DNA of 64,000 nt from Pseudomonas costantinii (lineage in GTDB: Bacteria; Pseudomonadota; Gammaproteobacteria; Pseudomonadales; Pseudomonadaceae): positions 62,001 through 126,000 of the forward strand of contig NZ_MDDR01000037.1 in the NCBI RefSeq assembly GCF_001870435.1, given 5' to 3'. The position numbers were made by a program, and so were the translations under genes. How positions within the stretch are numbered: position 1 is the first letter of the stretch; each line of letters begins with the position of its first letter. The notes beneath the pieces were generated by a model that was not told the origin of the DNA, searched no databases, and saw only the letters and a program-made list of their open reading frames with translations. This document shows, piece by piece, positions 50,961 through 61,497 of this stretch.

Positions 50961-51986
50961 TCAGTCGAAGACGCCGAACGTCATGTAGCTGAACCACGAG
51001 CGGTCCTGATTGTTGCCAAGGGCCTGTGGTGCTTCTTCCTGGATCACGTCGCCGTTTGCGTCACGCGGCTTGAGCTCCGAAGGAATGGCTTCCTTGGCGT
51101 CCTGGAACTGCTTCATCACGTCCTGGTTGGCGCGGGTTTCGCCCGGCGGCAGCGGTGGACGGGACTCGATCAGGCCCAGGGTGTATTTGCTCAGCCACGA
51201 ACGGTTGTCCGCTTCGGCAACCTGAGGCACGAACTGGCCGTCTTTCAGGCTTGGATGGTCCGGGTAGTTGAGCTTCAGGGTTTCCAGGCTGGTGGTCGCC
51301 AGGGCGTCCAGGTGCAGGCGCTGGTAAGCCTCGGTCATCACCGCCAGGCCGTCACCTACCGATGGGGTTTCCTGGAAGTTTTCCACTACGTAACGACCAC
51401 GGTTGGCAGCAGCGACGTACGCCTGACGGGTCAGGTAGTAGTGGGCAACGTGAATTTCGTAGGCGGCCAACAGGTTGCGCAGGTAGATCATGCGCTGCTT
51501 GGCGTCCGGCGCGTAGCGGCTGTTGGGGTAGCGGCTGGTCAGCTGGGCGAACTCGTTGTAGGAGTCGCGGGCAGCGCCTGGGTCACGCTTGGTCATGTCC
51601 AGCGGCAGGAAGCGCGCCAGCAGGCCAACGTCCTGGTCGAACGAGGTCAGGCCCTTCATATAGTAGGCGTAGTCCACGTTCGGGTGCTGTGGATGCAGGC
51701 GGATAAAACGCTCGGCGGCAGACTTGGCAGCTTCCGGCTCGGCGTTCTTGTAGTTGGCGTAGATCAGCTCGAGCTGGGCCTGGTCGGCGTAGCGTCCGAA
51801 CGGATAGCGTGACTCCAGGGCCTTCAGCTTGGCTGTGGCGCTGGTGTAGCTATTATTGTCCAAGTCTTTTTGAGCTAATTGGTACAGCTCGACCTCGCTC
51901 AGGTTTTCGTCGACGACTTCCTTTGTTGACGAGCAAGCAGCAGTCATGGCGAGGATGGCGATCAGCAGCAGGTGTTTCACTTGCAT
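50961..51986 (-). CDS. bamD: Outer-membrane assembly lipoprotein BamD
   Basis: BamD is the essential lipoprotein of the BAM complex that folds outer-membrane barrels. The 341-residue precursor has a lipobox TAAC (Cys 18) and five TPR-like repeats (LYQLAQKDLDNNSYTSA, RYPFGRYADQAQLELIYA, HPNVDYAYYMKGL). A Pro-rich C-terminal extension of about 90 residues goes beyond E. coli BamD and is typical of Pseudomonas. Divergent from rluD. Confidence 0.96.
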   Translation of the reverse strand: MQVKHLLLIAILAMTAACSSTKEVVDENLSEVELYQLAQKDLDNNSYTSATAKLKALESRYPFGRYADQAQLELIYANYKNAEPEAAKSAAERFIRLHPQHPNVDYAYYMKGLTSFDQDVGLLARFLPLDMTKRDPGAARDSYNEFAQLTSRYPNSRYAPDAKQRMIYLRNLLAAYEIHVAHYYLTRQAYVAAANRGRYVVENFQETPSVGDGLAVMTEAYQRLHLDALATTSLETLKLNYPDHPSLKDGQFVPQVAEADNRSWLSKYTLGLIESRPPLPPGETRANQDVMKQFQDAKEAIPSELKPRDANGDVIQEEAPQALGNNQDRSWFSYMTFGVFD

Positions 51987-52135
51987 GGCGGCTTGCGTCC
52001 CTATGACGGCCGCTGTCTTGGGCGGGGCCGTCCTGTTATGATGAGCGCCCCGTTGAAAGCCTCGGGGCAAAAGACGCCGTATTTAACCACAAGCGCGCAG
52101 CCGAAACCAAAGGCTGTGCCACGCCTAGTCTGAGC

Positions 52136-53098
52136 ATGTCCGATAAAATTGAACTTCGCGCAGAGGTGCCGTCCGAATTGGGCGGCCAACGCCTCGATCA
52201 AGTCGCCGCACAATTATTCGCTGAGCACTCGCGCTCGCGCCTTTCCGCCTGGATTAAAGACGGCCGCCTGACTGTGGATGGAGCGGTTATCCGCCCGCGA
52301 GACATAGTCCATGGCGGTGCGATTCTTGAGCTGACTGCCGAGCAGGAAGCCCAGGGAGAATGGATCGCCCAGGACATCGAGCTGGACATCGTCTATGAAG
52401 ACGACGACATCCTGGTCATCAACAAACCCGCAGGCCTGGTGGTTCACCCGGCGGCTGGGCATGCTGATGGCACTTTGCTCAATGCCTTGTTGCACCACGT
52501 GCCGGACATCATCAATGTCCCGCGCTGCGGCATCGTGCACCGTTTGGACAAGGACACCACTGGTCTGATGGTGGTGGCCAAGACCATCCAGGCCCAGACG
52601 CAACTGGTCACGCAATTGCAGAGCCGCAGCGTCAGCCGGATCTACGAGTGCATCGTAATCGGTGTCGTGGTCGCGGGTGGCAAGATCAACGCGCCTATCG
52701 GTCGACACGGCCAGCAGCGCCAGCGTATGGCGGTGATGGAAGGCGGTAAGCAGGCCGTCAGCCACTACCGTGTGCTGGAGCGTTTCCGGTCCCACACGCA
52801 CGTGCGTGTCAAGCTTGAAACCGGCCGTACCCACCAGATTCGCGTGCATATGGCGCACATTAACTTCCCGTTGGTCGGAGATCCGGCCTACGGCGGCCGT
52901 TTCCGTATTCCGCCGGCGGCCAGTGCAACCATGGTCGACTCGCTGAAAAACTTCCCACGCCAGGCGCTGCATGCACGTTTCCTGGAACTGGATCATCCGA
53001 CGAGCGGTAAGCGGATGAGCTGGGAATCGCCTCTTCCGGACGATCTGGTCTGGTTGTTGTCGCTGCTCAAGCAGGATCGCGAGGCGTTTATCGGATGA
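52136..53098 (+). CDS. rluD: Ribosomal large subunit pseudouridine synthase D
   Basis: RluD makes pseudouridines 1911, 1915 and 1917 in helix 69 of 23S rRNA. The 320-residue protein has an N-terminal S4 RNA-binding domain (SRLSAWIKDGRLTVDGAV) and the catalytic GIVHRLDKDTTGLMVVAKT with the active Asp near 143. It overlaps pgeF by 4 bases (ATGA). Confidence 0.97.
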   Translation: MSDKIELRAEVPSELGGQRLDQVAAQLFAEHSRSRLSAWIKDGRLTVDGAVIRPRDIVHGGAILELTAEQEAQGEWIAQDIELDIVYEDDDILVINKPAGLVVHPAAGHADGTLLNALLHHVPDIINVPRCGIVHRLDKDTTGLMVVAKTIQAQTQLVTQLQSRSVSRIYECIVIGVVVAGGKINAPIGRHGQQRQRMAVMEGGKQAVSHYRVLERFRSHTHVRVKLETGRTHQIRVHMAHINFPLVGDPAYGGRFRIPPAASATMVDSLKNFPRQALHARFLELDHPTSGKRMSWESPLPDDLVWLLSLLKQDREAFIG

Positions 53099-53820
53099 CT
53101 GACTGGCTGATTCCTGACTGGCCCGCGCCGGCCGGGGTGAAAGCCTGTGTCACCACCCGTGCGGGCGGCGTCAGTCTGGCGCCGTTCGACAGCCTCAATC
53201 TGGGCGATCATGTCGAGGATGACCTTGAGGCCGTTCTCGAAAATCGCCGTCGTCTCACCGATGCTTTTGATATTCAACCGGCATGGCTGCGGCAAGTCCA
53301 CGGGGTGACCGTGGTCGAGGCGGATCCCGGCAGCATTGCCGAGGCCGACGGCAGTTGGACCAGCACCCCTGGGATCGCCTGCACCTCAATGACCGCAGAT
53401 TGCTTGCCTGCGCTGTTCTGCAATCGCGCCGGTACCCGCGTCGCAGCGGCTCATGCCGGTTGGCGTGGCCTGGCGGCGGGCGTGCTGGAAGCAGCCTTCG
53501 AAAGCCTGGATGCCGAGCCTGCTGACGTCCTGGTATGGCTGGGGCCTGCTATTGGCCCACAAACCTTCGAAGTCGGCCCAGAAGTGCGTGAAGCTTTCAT
53601 GCAGCAACTGCCGATCACCGTCGAAGCCTTTACGCCCAGCCGCAACCCCGACAAGTACATGGCCGACATCTACCAACTGGCACGCCTGCGCCTGGCTGCG
53701 CGGGGTGTCACCGCTGTGTACGGTGGCGGTTTTTGCACCGTGACCGACCCGCGCTTCTTTTCTTACCGCCGCAGTCCTCGCACGGGTCGGTTTGCCTCTC
53801 TTATCTGGCTTGAGCGCTAG
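53095..53820 (+). CDS. pgeF: Peptidoglycan editing factor PgeF (YfiH, laccase-fold)
   Basis: A 241-residue copper/zinc-binding CNF1/YfiH-fold protein. PgeF removes mis-incorporated L-Ser from UDP-MurNAc in E. coli; the family was earlier called polyphenol oxidase. Metal-site motifs TADCLPALF and AHAGWRGLAAGVLE (Cys-His and His) and VYGGGFCTVTDPRFFSYRR are present. Coupled to rluD by an ATGA overlap. Confidence 0.94.
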   Translation: MTDWLIPDWPAPAGVKACVTTRAGGVSLAPFDSLNLGDHVEDDLEAVLENRRRLTDAFDIQPAWLRQVHGVTVVEADPGSIAEADGSWTSTPGIACTSMTADCLPALFCNRAGTRVAAAHAGWRGLAAGVLEAAFESLDAEPADVLVWLGPAIGPQTFEVGPEVREAFMQQLPITVEAFTPSRNPDKYMADIYQLARLRLAARGVTAVYGGGFCTVTDPRFFSYRRSPRTGRFASLIWLER

Positions 53821-53850
53821 ACTCTTCTGATCTGCGTCAACTGTCCAAAG

Positions 53851-53878
53851 CTTGAATCTCCCAGAATCGACCACATCT
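53851..53878 (+). promoter_or_regulatory. Sigma32 (RpoH) heat-shock promoter of clpB
   Basis: CTTGAAT (53851-53857), 13 bases, CCACATCT (53871-53878) match the RpoH consensus CTTGAAA-N11-16-CCCCATNT, with one mismatch in each element. It lies 80 bases upstream of clpB. clpB is a classic heat-shock gene. Confidence 0.82.
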
Positions 53879-53957
53879 ATAGGGGTATCTGGCAGGCTTC
53901 TTCATTCAGGATGTGTTTCTCTACATAGCTCCGGCCTGCTCAAAAGGAAGGTGACTA

Positions 53958-56522
<2,565 letters not shown>

Positions 56523-56547
56523 GCGCAGTCTGTATGGCTATAAGAGG

Positions 56548-56575
56548 AGGCCCCGCATTGCGGGGCCTTTTTTTT
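56548..56575 (+). terminator. Terminator after clpB
   Basis: A 9-bp stem (aggccccgc and gcggggcct, loop ATT) is followed by seven T, 25 bases after the clpB stop. Confidence 0.94.
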
Positions 56576-56707
56576 CGATAGGGCGTTGAACTGTAAGGCA
56601 AAGGCTTGTAAAGTGCGCCCCGCAGCAACGTCAGCCCACGGGTTTCTTCTCCCCAAGAAGAAATCAGAAACAAGCGCAAATCATTGTCTTAAAAGCAATT
56701 TAAAGGG

Positions 56708-56735
56708 TTGACAGGGGTTTTTAAGATTGTAGAAT
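56708..56735 (+). promoter_or_regulatory. Strong sigma70 promoter of the tRNA cluster
   Basis: TTGACA (56708-56713), 16 bases, TAGAAT (56730-56735), followed by a G+C-rich discriminator GCGCGCC as found in stringently controlled stable-RNA promoters. The first tRNA begins 89 bases after the -10. Confidence 0.88.
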
Positions 56736-56824
56736 AGCGCGCCTCAGACACATGAACGTAGCGATACGGACAAGTCGAAGAGAAGGTTACATAGCAGTAA
56801 AAGTTGTACTTTGAAATATGTAGT

Positions 56825-56900
56825 TCCGTGATAGCTCAGTCGGTAGAGCAAATGACTGTTAATCATTGGGTCCCAGGTTCGAGTCCTGGTCACGGAGCCA
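56825..56900 (+). tRNA. tRNA-Asn (anticodon GTT)
   Basis: Acceptor TCCGTGA pairs with TCACGGA, followed by G and an encoded CCA. The anticodon loop CTGTTAA gives GTT. D-loop and TTCGAGT T-loop are standard; 76 bases. Confidence 0.97.
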
Positions 56901-56909
56901 ATTTCAAGC

Positions 56910-56986
56910 CGGGGTATAGCGCAGTCCGGTAGCGCGCCTGCTTTGGGAGCAGGATGTCAGGAGTTCGAATCCCCTTACCCCGACCA
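56910..56986 (+). tRNA. tRNA-Pro (anticodon TGG), copy 1
   Basis: Acceptor CGGGGTA pairs with TACCCCG, then A and CCA. The anticodon loop TTTGGGA gives TGG. Identical in sequence to the tRNA at 57162. Confidence 0.97.
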
Positions 56987-56991
56987 TATTT

Positions 56992-57067
56992 GGGTCGTTA
57001 GCTCAGTTGGTAGAGCAGTTGGCTTTTAACCAATTGGTCGTAGGTTCGAATCCCACACGACCCACCA
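56992..57067 (+). tRNA. tRNA-Lys (anticodon TTT)
   Basis: Acceptor GGGTCGT pairs with ACGACCC, then A and CCA. The anticodon loop CTTTTAA gives TTT. It lies 5 bases after the first tRNA-Pro. Confidence 0.97.
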
Positions 57068-57131
57068 TTTTTGAGACCAGTTAACGCTGGAATCGAATCT
57101 TAAGATCAGAGGCCAAAAGCGCTGATCGAAG

Positions 57132-57156
57132 AAGGCGACTGAAAGGTCGCCTTTTT
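57132..57156 (+). terminator. Terminator-like hairpin between tRNA-Lys and second tRNA-Pro
   Basis: Eight-base arms (aaggcgac and gtcgcctt) with a TGAAAG loop are followed by T residues. It would end the Asn-Pro-Lys transcript, leaving the second tRNA-Pro dependent on read-through or its own promoter. Confidence 0.82.
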
Positions 57157-57161
57157 ATTAC

Positions 57162-57238
57162 CGGGGTATAGCGCAGTCCGGTAGCGCGCCTGCTTTGGGA
57201 GCAGGATGTCAGGAGTTCGAATCCCCTTACCCCGACCA
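57162..57238 (+). tRNA. tRNA-Pro (anticodon TGG), copy 2
   Basis: Exact 77-base duplicate of the tRNA at 56910, including the encoded CCA; four bases of downstream flank are also identical. It starts 6 bases after the preceding hairpin. Confidence 0.97.
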
Positions 57239-57242
57239 TATT

Positions 57243-57279
57243 AAAAATCCTCGTATCGAAAGATACGGGGATTTTTTTT
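57243..57279 (+). terminator. Terminator after the tRNA cluster
   Basis: A stem of aaatcctcgtatc against gatacggggattt with a GAAA tetraloop is followed by a run of eight T, 5 bases past the last tRNA. Confidence 0.94.
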
Positions 57280-57404
57280 GCCTGTTTTTTAGTCTGGCTT
57301 GTGCAAATTCCAAACAGATATTGTGCTGATTGGTGCGTTGGTGCTGCGGTAACGGCCTCCTAGACTGGGCTCTCCGGCTAATCACTCCAACAGGAATTCG
57401 CATC

Positions 57405-58148
57405 ATGACTCAGACCGCTTCTTTCCTTGCTGCTCAACCCGTTCGCTCGTTGCCTGCGCTGCTCAAGTCCACCCTCGTTGGCCTGGGCATGATGATGGGG
57501 CTCGGTCAATGTGCTGTCGCTGCCGAAACTGCCGCGAATCAGCAGCCGACCATTCGCGCCATGTTGGGCGCCAAGCCGATCGACCGACTGGACCCGAAAA
57601 CCACCGCTTTATTGGTGATCGACTTCCAGAATGAATATTTCACCGGCCGCATGCCGATCCCGGATGGTATGAAAGCCCTGGAAAATACCCAGCGTTTGAT
57701 CAAGTTTGCGGACAAGGAACATATTCAAGTCATTCATGTGCAGCACATCGCTCCGGACGGCGCGGCTGTATTCGCGAAGAACGGTAAGACGGTGGATTTT
57801 CACCCGCTGATGAAGCCACGGCCGCAGGACAAGCTCGTACAGAAGACTACGGTCAGCGTATTTGCCAGCACTGACCTGGATGCCCAATTGAAGAAAGCTG
57901 GGGTCAAGACCCTGATTATCTCGGGCCTGATGACCCACGCCTGTGTCGCGGGCGCTGCCCGGGACGCCGCGCCGATGGGTTATGACGTTGTGGTAGCATC
58001 CGATGCCAGCGCCACTCGAGCGATTACCCGTGCCGATGGCCGCTCGGTGACCAAGGATGAGTTGCATAACTCGGCACTGGCTGAAATCGAAGACACCTTC
58101 GGCTCGGTGTTGACCGCCTCGCAAATTATCGCTTTGCCGGTTAACTGA
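57405..58148 (+). CDS. Exported isochorismatase-family cysteine hydrolase
   Basis: A 247-residue protein with an N-terminal signal peptide (hydrophobic LVGLGMMMGLGQCAVA, probable cut near AVA-AET), unusual for this normally cytoplasmic family. The catalytic triad is present: Asp in ALLVIDFQNEY, Lys in PQDKLVQKTTVS and Cys in GLMTHACVAGAARDA. A cis-peptide loop is also seen. Substrate unknown; relatives hydrolyse amides or isochorismate. A LysR-type gene follows 31 bases downstream. Confidence 0.88.
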   Translation: MTQTASFLAAQPVRSLPALLKSTLVGLGMMMGLGQCAVAAETAANQQPTIRAMLGAKPIDRLDPKTTALLVIDFQNEYFTGRMPIPDGMKALENTQRLIKFADKEHIQVIHVQHIAPDGAAVFAKNGKTVDFHPLMKPRPQDKLVQKTTVSVFASTDLDAQLKKAGVKTLIISGLMTHACVAGAARDAAPMGYDVVVASDASATRAITRADGRSVTKDELHNSALAEIEDTFGSVLTASQIIALPVN

Positions 58149-58179
58149 CTCCCCTGACCAGCTTGGGATCGCCTGTTTC

Positions 58180-59067
58180 ATGAACCAGTTATCTGCCATG
58201 CGCGCCTTTCGGTGCATCGTTGAAGCCAAGGGCTTTTCTGCAGCGGCAGAGCGTTTGGATACCACCCATTCGACGATTTCCCGGCAGTTGCAACAACTGG
58301 AGATTGAACTGGGCGCCCAACTGATCAATCGCAATACGCGGCGTTTCAGTCTGACCGCTGCTGGGGAGCAGTACTACGCGGCATGCGTCGACATCCTTGA
58401 CCGTGTCGACGCAGCATCCCAGGTTATTGCCCAAGGGCACCAACGTCCTGAGGGTTTGCTGAGAGTCAGTGTGCCACTGGTGGTGGGGACCTTGGATCTG
58501 CCGCATTGGCTGCCGGGTTTTCAGCGGTGCTATCCCGATATTGAGCTTGAGTTGTGTTGTGATGATCAGTTCGTCGACCTGGTCGCCAACGGATTTGATG
58601 TCGCGGTGCGTATCGCCAGTGTCCTGGCGGATACCTCGCTAGTTGCACGCACGTTGACGGTTTCCAAGCAGGTATTGGTGGCTTCGCCGGGTTATATCGG
58701 TCGCCATGGCTTGCCCCGTTCGGCCCAGGAGCTCGACCAGCATCGCTTGCTGACCTTCATTGGTGCTTCTTCGGATTGGGAGCTGAGCGCAGCGCGTGGT
58801 GGGGCGGTCAAGGTCACGCCATCTGGACGCTTCAGAACCAATACGATCAGTGCGTTGCACGCGGCCACGTTGGCAGGTGCGGGCATTTCATGTTTCACCC
58901 AGGCCACGGTGCGCAATGAGCTTGCGCAGGGGCAGCTTGTCCGCATTCTGCCCAATTATTCGTTAGGCGAACGGCACTACTACGCCCTCTATCCGCAGTC
59001 TCGGCATCTGGCGCCGAAGGTGCGGGCGTTTGTCGACCATATAGCTGAGTTTTACTCATCCCAATAA
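58180..59067 (+). CDS. LysR-family transcriptional regulator
   Basis: A 295-residue regulator with the LysR winged helix (MRAFRCIVEAKGFSAAAERLDTTHSTISRQLQQLE, residues 7-41). A periplasmic-binding-protein-like effector domain follows (LRVSVPLVVGTLDLPHWLPGF onward), of the CrgA/AaeR subgroup. It lies downstream of the hydrolase on the same strand rather than divergently, so its target and effector are uncertain. Confidence 0.93.
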   Translation: MNQLSAMRAFRCIVEAKGFSAAAERLDTTHSTISRQLQQLEIELGAQLINRNTRRFSLTAAGEQYYAACVDILDRVDAASQVIAQGHQRPEGLLRVSVPLVVGTLDLPHWLPGFQRCYPDIELELCCDDQFVDLVANGFDVAVRIASVLADTSLVARTLTVSKQVLVASPGYIGRHGLPRSAQELDQHRLLTFIGASSDWELSAARGGAVKVTPSGRFRTNTISALHAATLAGAGISCFTQATVRNELAQGQLVRILPNYSLGERHYYALYPQSRHLAPKVRAFVDHIAEFYSSQ

Positions 59068-59100
59068 AAAATCCCCCTATTTTTCGATAGGGGGATTTTT
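59066..59100. terminator. Bidirectional terminator between LysR gene and ndh
   Basis: The stem aaatccccctat against atagggggattt with a short T-rich loop carries A and T runs on both sides, at the junction of two convergent genes. Confidence 0.92.
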
Positions 59101-59116
59101 GCAATAGCGCAGTCGA

Positions 59117-60415
59117 TCAATGCAGCTTGAGCCTCGGCTCAGTCCCACGCCCGATCTTGCTGCCCAACATCAGCATCGCGGTGCGGAAAAAACCGTACAG
59201 CGCCATCTGGTGCATGCGGTACAGCGATACGTAGAACATCCGCGCCAACCAGCCTTCCAGCATCACGCTGCCGGTCAGGTTGCCCATCAAGTTACCCACA
59301 GCCGAGAACCGTGACAGCGAGATCAGCGAGCCATAATCGGTGTACTTGTAGGAGGGCAGGTCCTTGCCCTCGATCCGCAGCTTCAGCGATTTGGCCAGCA
59401 GCGAAGCCTGCTGGTGAGCTGCCTGGGCCCGTGGCGGTACATTGCGGTCGGTGCCCGGTTGCGGGCAGGCGGCGCAGTCACCGAAGGCGAAGATGTTTTC
59501 GTCGCGGGTGGTTTGCAGCGTCGGCAGCACTTGCAGTTGATTGATCCGGTTGGTTTCCAGGCCATCAATGTCCTTGAGGAAGCCAGGTGCGCGAATACCG
59601 GCTGCCCATACCTTGAGACTGGCTGGGATGACCTGGCCGCTGCTGGTGATCAGGGCGTCGGCAGTCACTTCGCTGACGGCCGAGTTAGTCAGCACGGTCA
59701 CCCCGAGTTTCTCCAGGGTTTTATGCACAGGCCCGCCAATCCGCTCCGGCAGTGCAGGTAATACACGTGGGCCGGCTTCGATCAGGGTGATGTGCATGTT
59801 TTCCGGCTTGATCCGGTCCAAGCCATACGCCGCCAACTCATGGGCGGCGTTGTGCAGCTCGGCGGCCAGCTCAACCCCGGTAGCACCGGCACCGACGATG
59901 GCAACGCTGATGTTTTCTTCCGTGTCGGTCTGGCCCGCATGGGCGCGCAGGTAGTGGTTAAGCAACTGCTGATGGAAGCGTTCGGCCTGTTTGCGGGTGT
60001 CGAGGAACAGGCAGTGCTGCGCCGCGCCCTCGGTGCCGAAGTCGTTGGTGGTGCTGCCGACTGCAATCACCAGGCTGTCATAGCCCAGCACTCGTGCAGG
60101 CACCAGTTCCCGGCCTTCTTCGTCGAGGGTGGCGGCCAACTGAATTTTCTTCTGTTCACGGTCAAGCCCGCTCATGCGCCCCAGCTGGAACTCGAAGTGG
60201 TTCCATTTGGCCTGGGCGACATAATTGAGTTCGTCTTCCGAAGAGTTCAGTGAGCCGGCGGCCACTTCGTGCAACAGGGGCTTCCAGATATGGGTCAGGT
60301 TGGTGTCCACCAGCGTGATGCTGGCGGTGCCGCGCTTGCCCAGAGTCTTACCGAGGCGGGTAGCCAACTCCAGGCCGCCGGCGCCGCCGCCGACGATAAT
60401 AATACGATGGGTCAT
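59117..60415 (-). CDS. ndh: Type II NADH:quinone oxidoreductase
   Basis: NDH-2 is a peripheral flavoenzyme that feeds NADH electrons to quinone without pumping protons. The 432-residue protein starts MTHRIIIVGGGAGGLELATRLG (FAD motif), has a second Rossmann motif VAIVGAGATGVELAAELHN near 170, VWAAGIRAPGFL, FAFGDCAACPQ (FAD closing) and a C-terminal amphipathic membrane-binding region. Start at 60415 is preferred to a longer one. Confidence 0.96.
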   Translation of the reverse strand: MTHRIIIVGGGAGGLELATRLGKTLGKRGTASITLVDTNLTHIWKPLLHEVAAGSLNSSEDELNYVAQAKWNHFEFQLGRMSGLDREQKKIQLAATLDEEGRELVPARVLGYDSLVIAVGSTTNDFGTEGAAQHCLFLDTRKQAERFHQQLLNHYLRAHAGQTDTEENISVAIVGAGATGVELAAELHNAAHELAAYGLDRIKPENMHITLIEAGPRVLPALPERIGGPVHKTLEKLGVTVLTNSAVSEVTADALITSSGQVIPASLKVWAAGIRAPGFLKDIDGLETNRINQLQVLPTLQTTRDENIFAFGDCAACPQPGTDRNVPPRAQAAHQQASLLAKSLKLRIEGKDLPSYKYTDYGSLISLSRFSAVGNLMGNLTGSVMLEGWLARMFYVSLYRMHQMALYGFFRTAMLMLGSKIGRGTEPRLKLH

Positions 60416-60475
60416 GGGGATATCTCGCAAGGCTAAAAGAAATCGGAGCAGTTACCCCCGCGAGCGCCAGGCAGC

Positions 60476-60649
60476 TCATAGCGTCAGGTAACTCAAAAGG
60501 CGGCTCAGCAGACCGAGCCCGATCACTGCTACCAGCACCACAACCAGGAGCAGCCATGGCCTGAAAGGCTTGCGCTCGACTCGGTTCTGGGAGAGTTGCA
60601 AGTACTCTTCGACATGCTGTTGGTCATCAGGGTTCAGGCGGCTGGTCAT
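60476..60649 (-). CDS. Small DUF3094 membrane protein
   Basis: A 57-residue protein starting MTSRLNPDDQQHVEEYLQL with one C-terminal membrane helix (WLLLVVVLVAVIGLGLLSRLL). It matches the DUF3094 pattern of Pseudomonas. Function unknown. It lies 60 bases upstream of ndh on the same strand and may share its transcript. Confidence 0.83.
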   Translation of the reverse strand: MTSRLNPDDQQHVEEYLQLSQNRVERKPFRPWLLLVVVLVAVIGLGLLSRLLSYLTL

Positions 60650-60738
60650 AAAGGCCTCGTCGGGTAGACGTTGCAAAAGGGCGCCACGTTACAGTCAGGG
60701 AATCGGCGGTATCGCCACAAGCGTAGCCTGTGCCCCGG

Positions 60739-61368
60739 TCACAGGCTGATGCCCACGTCGAATACTATGCTGCGCCCCAAGTTGTTGCGCAAGAAGTCCG
60801 GCGCATCCGGGTGGGCAAACAGCACGCGTGCAAAGGTCGGCCCTACCAGTGATAACGAGCGCCAGCCCTGGCGCAGGTATTCGGTCGGTGGTGGAAAGTG
60901 GCTGTTGAGGTCCAGTACTTCACGTTTGAGGCTGGTAAAGGCGATGAGATCCAGCTCCCCCAGGTCCATCCCGCGCTCTTTGTAGTTATGGGCCTTCTTA
61001 CGCAAGGTCGGTGCCAGGCGTTGCAGAAACTCATGGGCCGGAATGCGTCGAGGCTTGGCTTCGCGTCGCACCAGTTGGCTCAGGGAAAACGCGCTACGTC
61101 GACGCAGTAACTCATCGCGCCATTCGTCATTCAGGCGCCGACCTTCATCCAGCACGAAAAATACCTCGAAACTGGCGTCGCGAAACAGCACGTCCGGAGG
61201 CTCTTGGCCGGCGGCGTGAAACTCCTCGGCACGGTAGGGCACATTCAAGCCTTGCAGCAGGCGCTGGCAGACCCAACGCTCACGCTCCCATTTGCGGGCA
61301 TTGGACAGGAACGCGTTGGCTTGTTCGGCCGCTACGGTGAGCAGGCGCAAATAATCTGAGTCATCCAT
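60739..61368 (-). CDS. DUF1780 protein
   Basis: A 209-residue cytoplasmic protein starting MDDSDYLRLLTVAAEQANAFLSN, with conserved KWERERWVCQRLLQGL, DASFEVFFVLDEGRRLNDEW and HFPPPTEYLRQGWRSLSLVG. This is the DUF1780 family of Pseudomonas and relatives; no function assigned. Divergent from the permease-like gene. Confidence 0.85.
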   Translation of the reverse strand: MDDSDYLRLLTVAAEQANAFLSNARKWERERWVCQRLLQGLNVPYRAEEFHAAGQEPPDVLFRDASFEVFFVLDEGRRLNDEWRDELLRRRSAFSLSQLVRREAKPRRIPAHEFLQRLAPTLRKKAHNYKERGMDLGELDLIAFTSLKREVLDLNSHFPPPTEYLRQGWRSLSLVGPTFARVLFAHPDAPDFLRNNLGRSIVFDVGISL

Positions 61369-61497
61369 ATTGGCAGCTTAGCGTTCAAATGATGACCACA
61401 GGAAGTCTTGCTTCAAAACGTCGGTGTAGACTGGCTACTCGACAGTAGTCCCAGGGATGAGGTGCGTAATGAGGTGTTTTGCAGTGGTGGTGCACCT

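Larger units (their letters stand above)
56523..56824 (+). other. Intergenic region between clpB and the tRNA cluster
   Basis: About 300 bases without a gene. It holds the clpB terminator (56548-56575), an unassigned A-rich stretch (56640-56707), and the tRNA promoter at 56708. I see no open frame with a convincing start. Confidence 0.7.

Noticed and set aside
56910..57238. Duplicated tRNA-Pro as attachment sites of an integrated element
   Set aside because: Only tRNA-Lys and about 95 bases lie between the copies. There is no integrase, so simple tandem duplication explains it.
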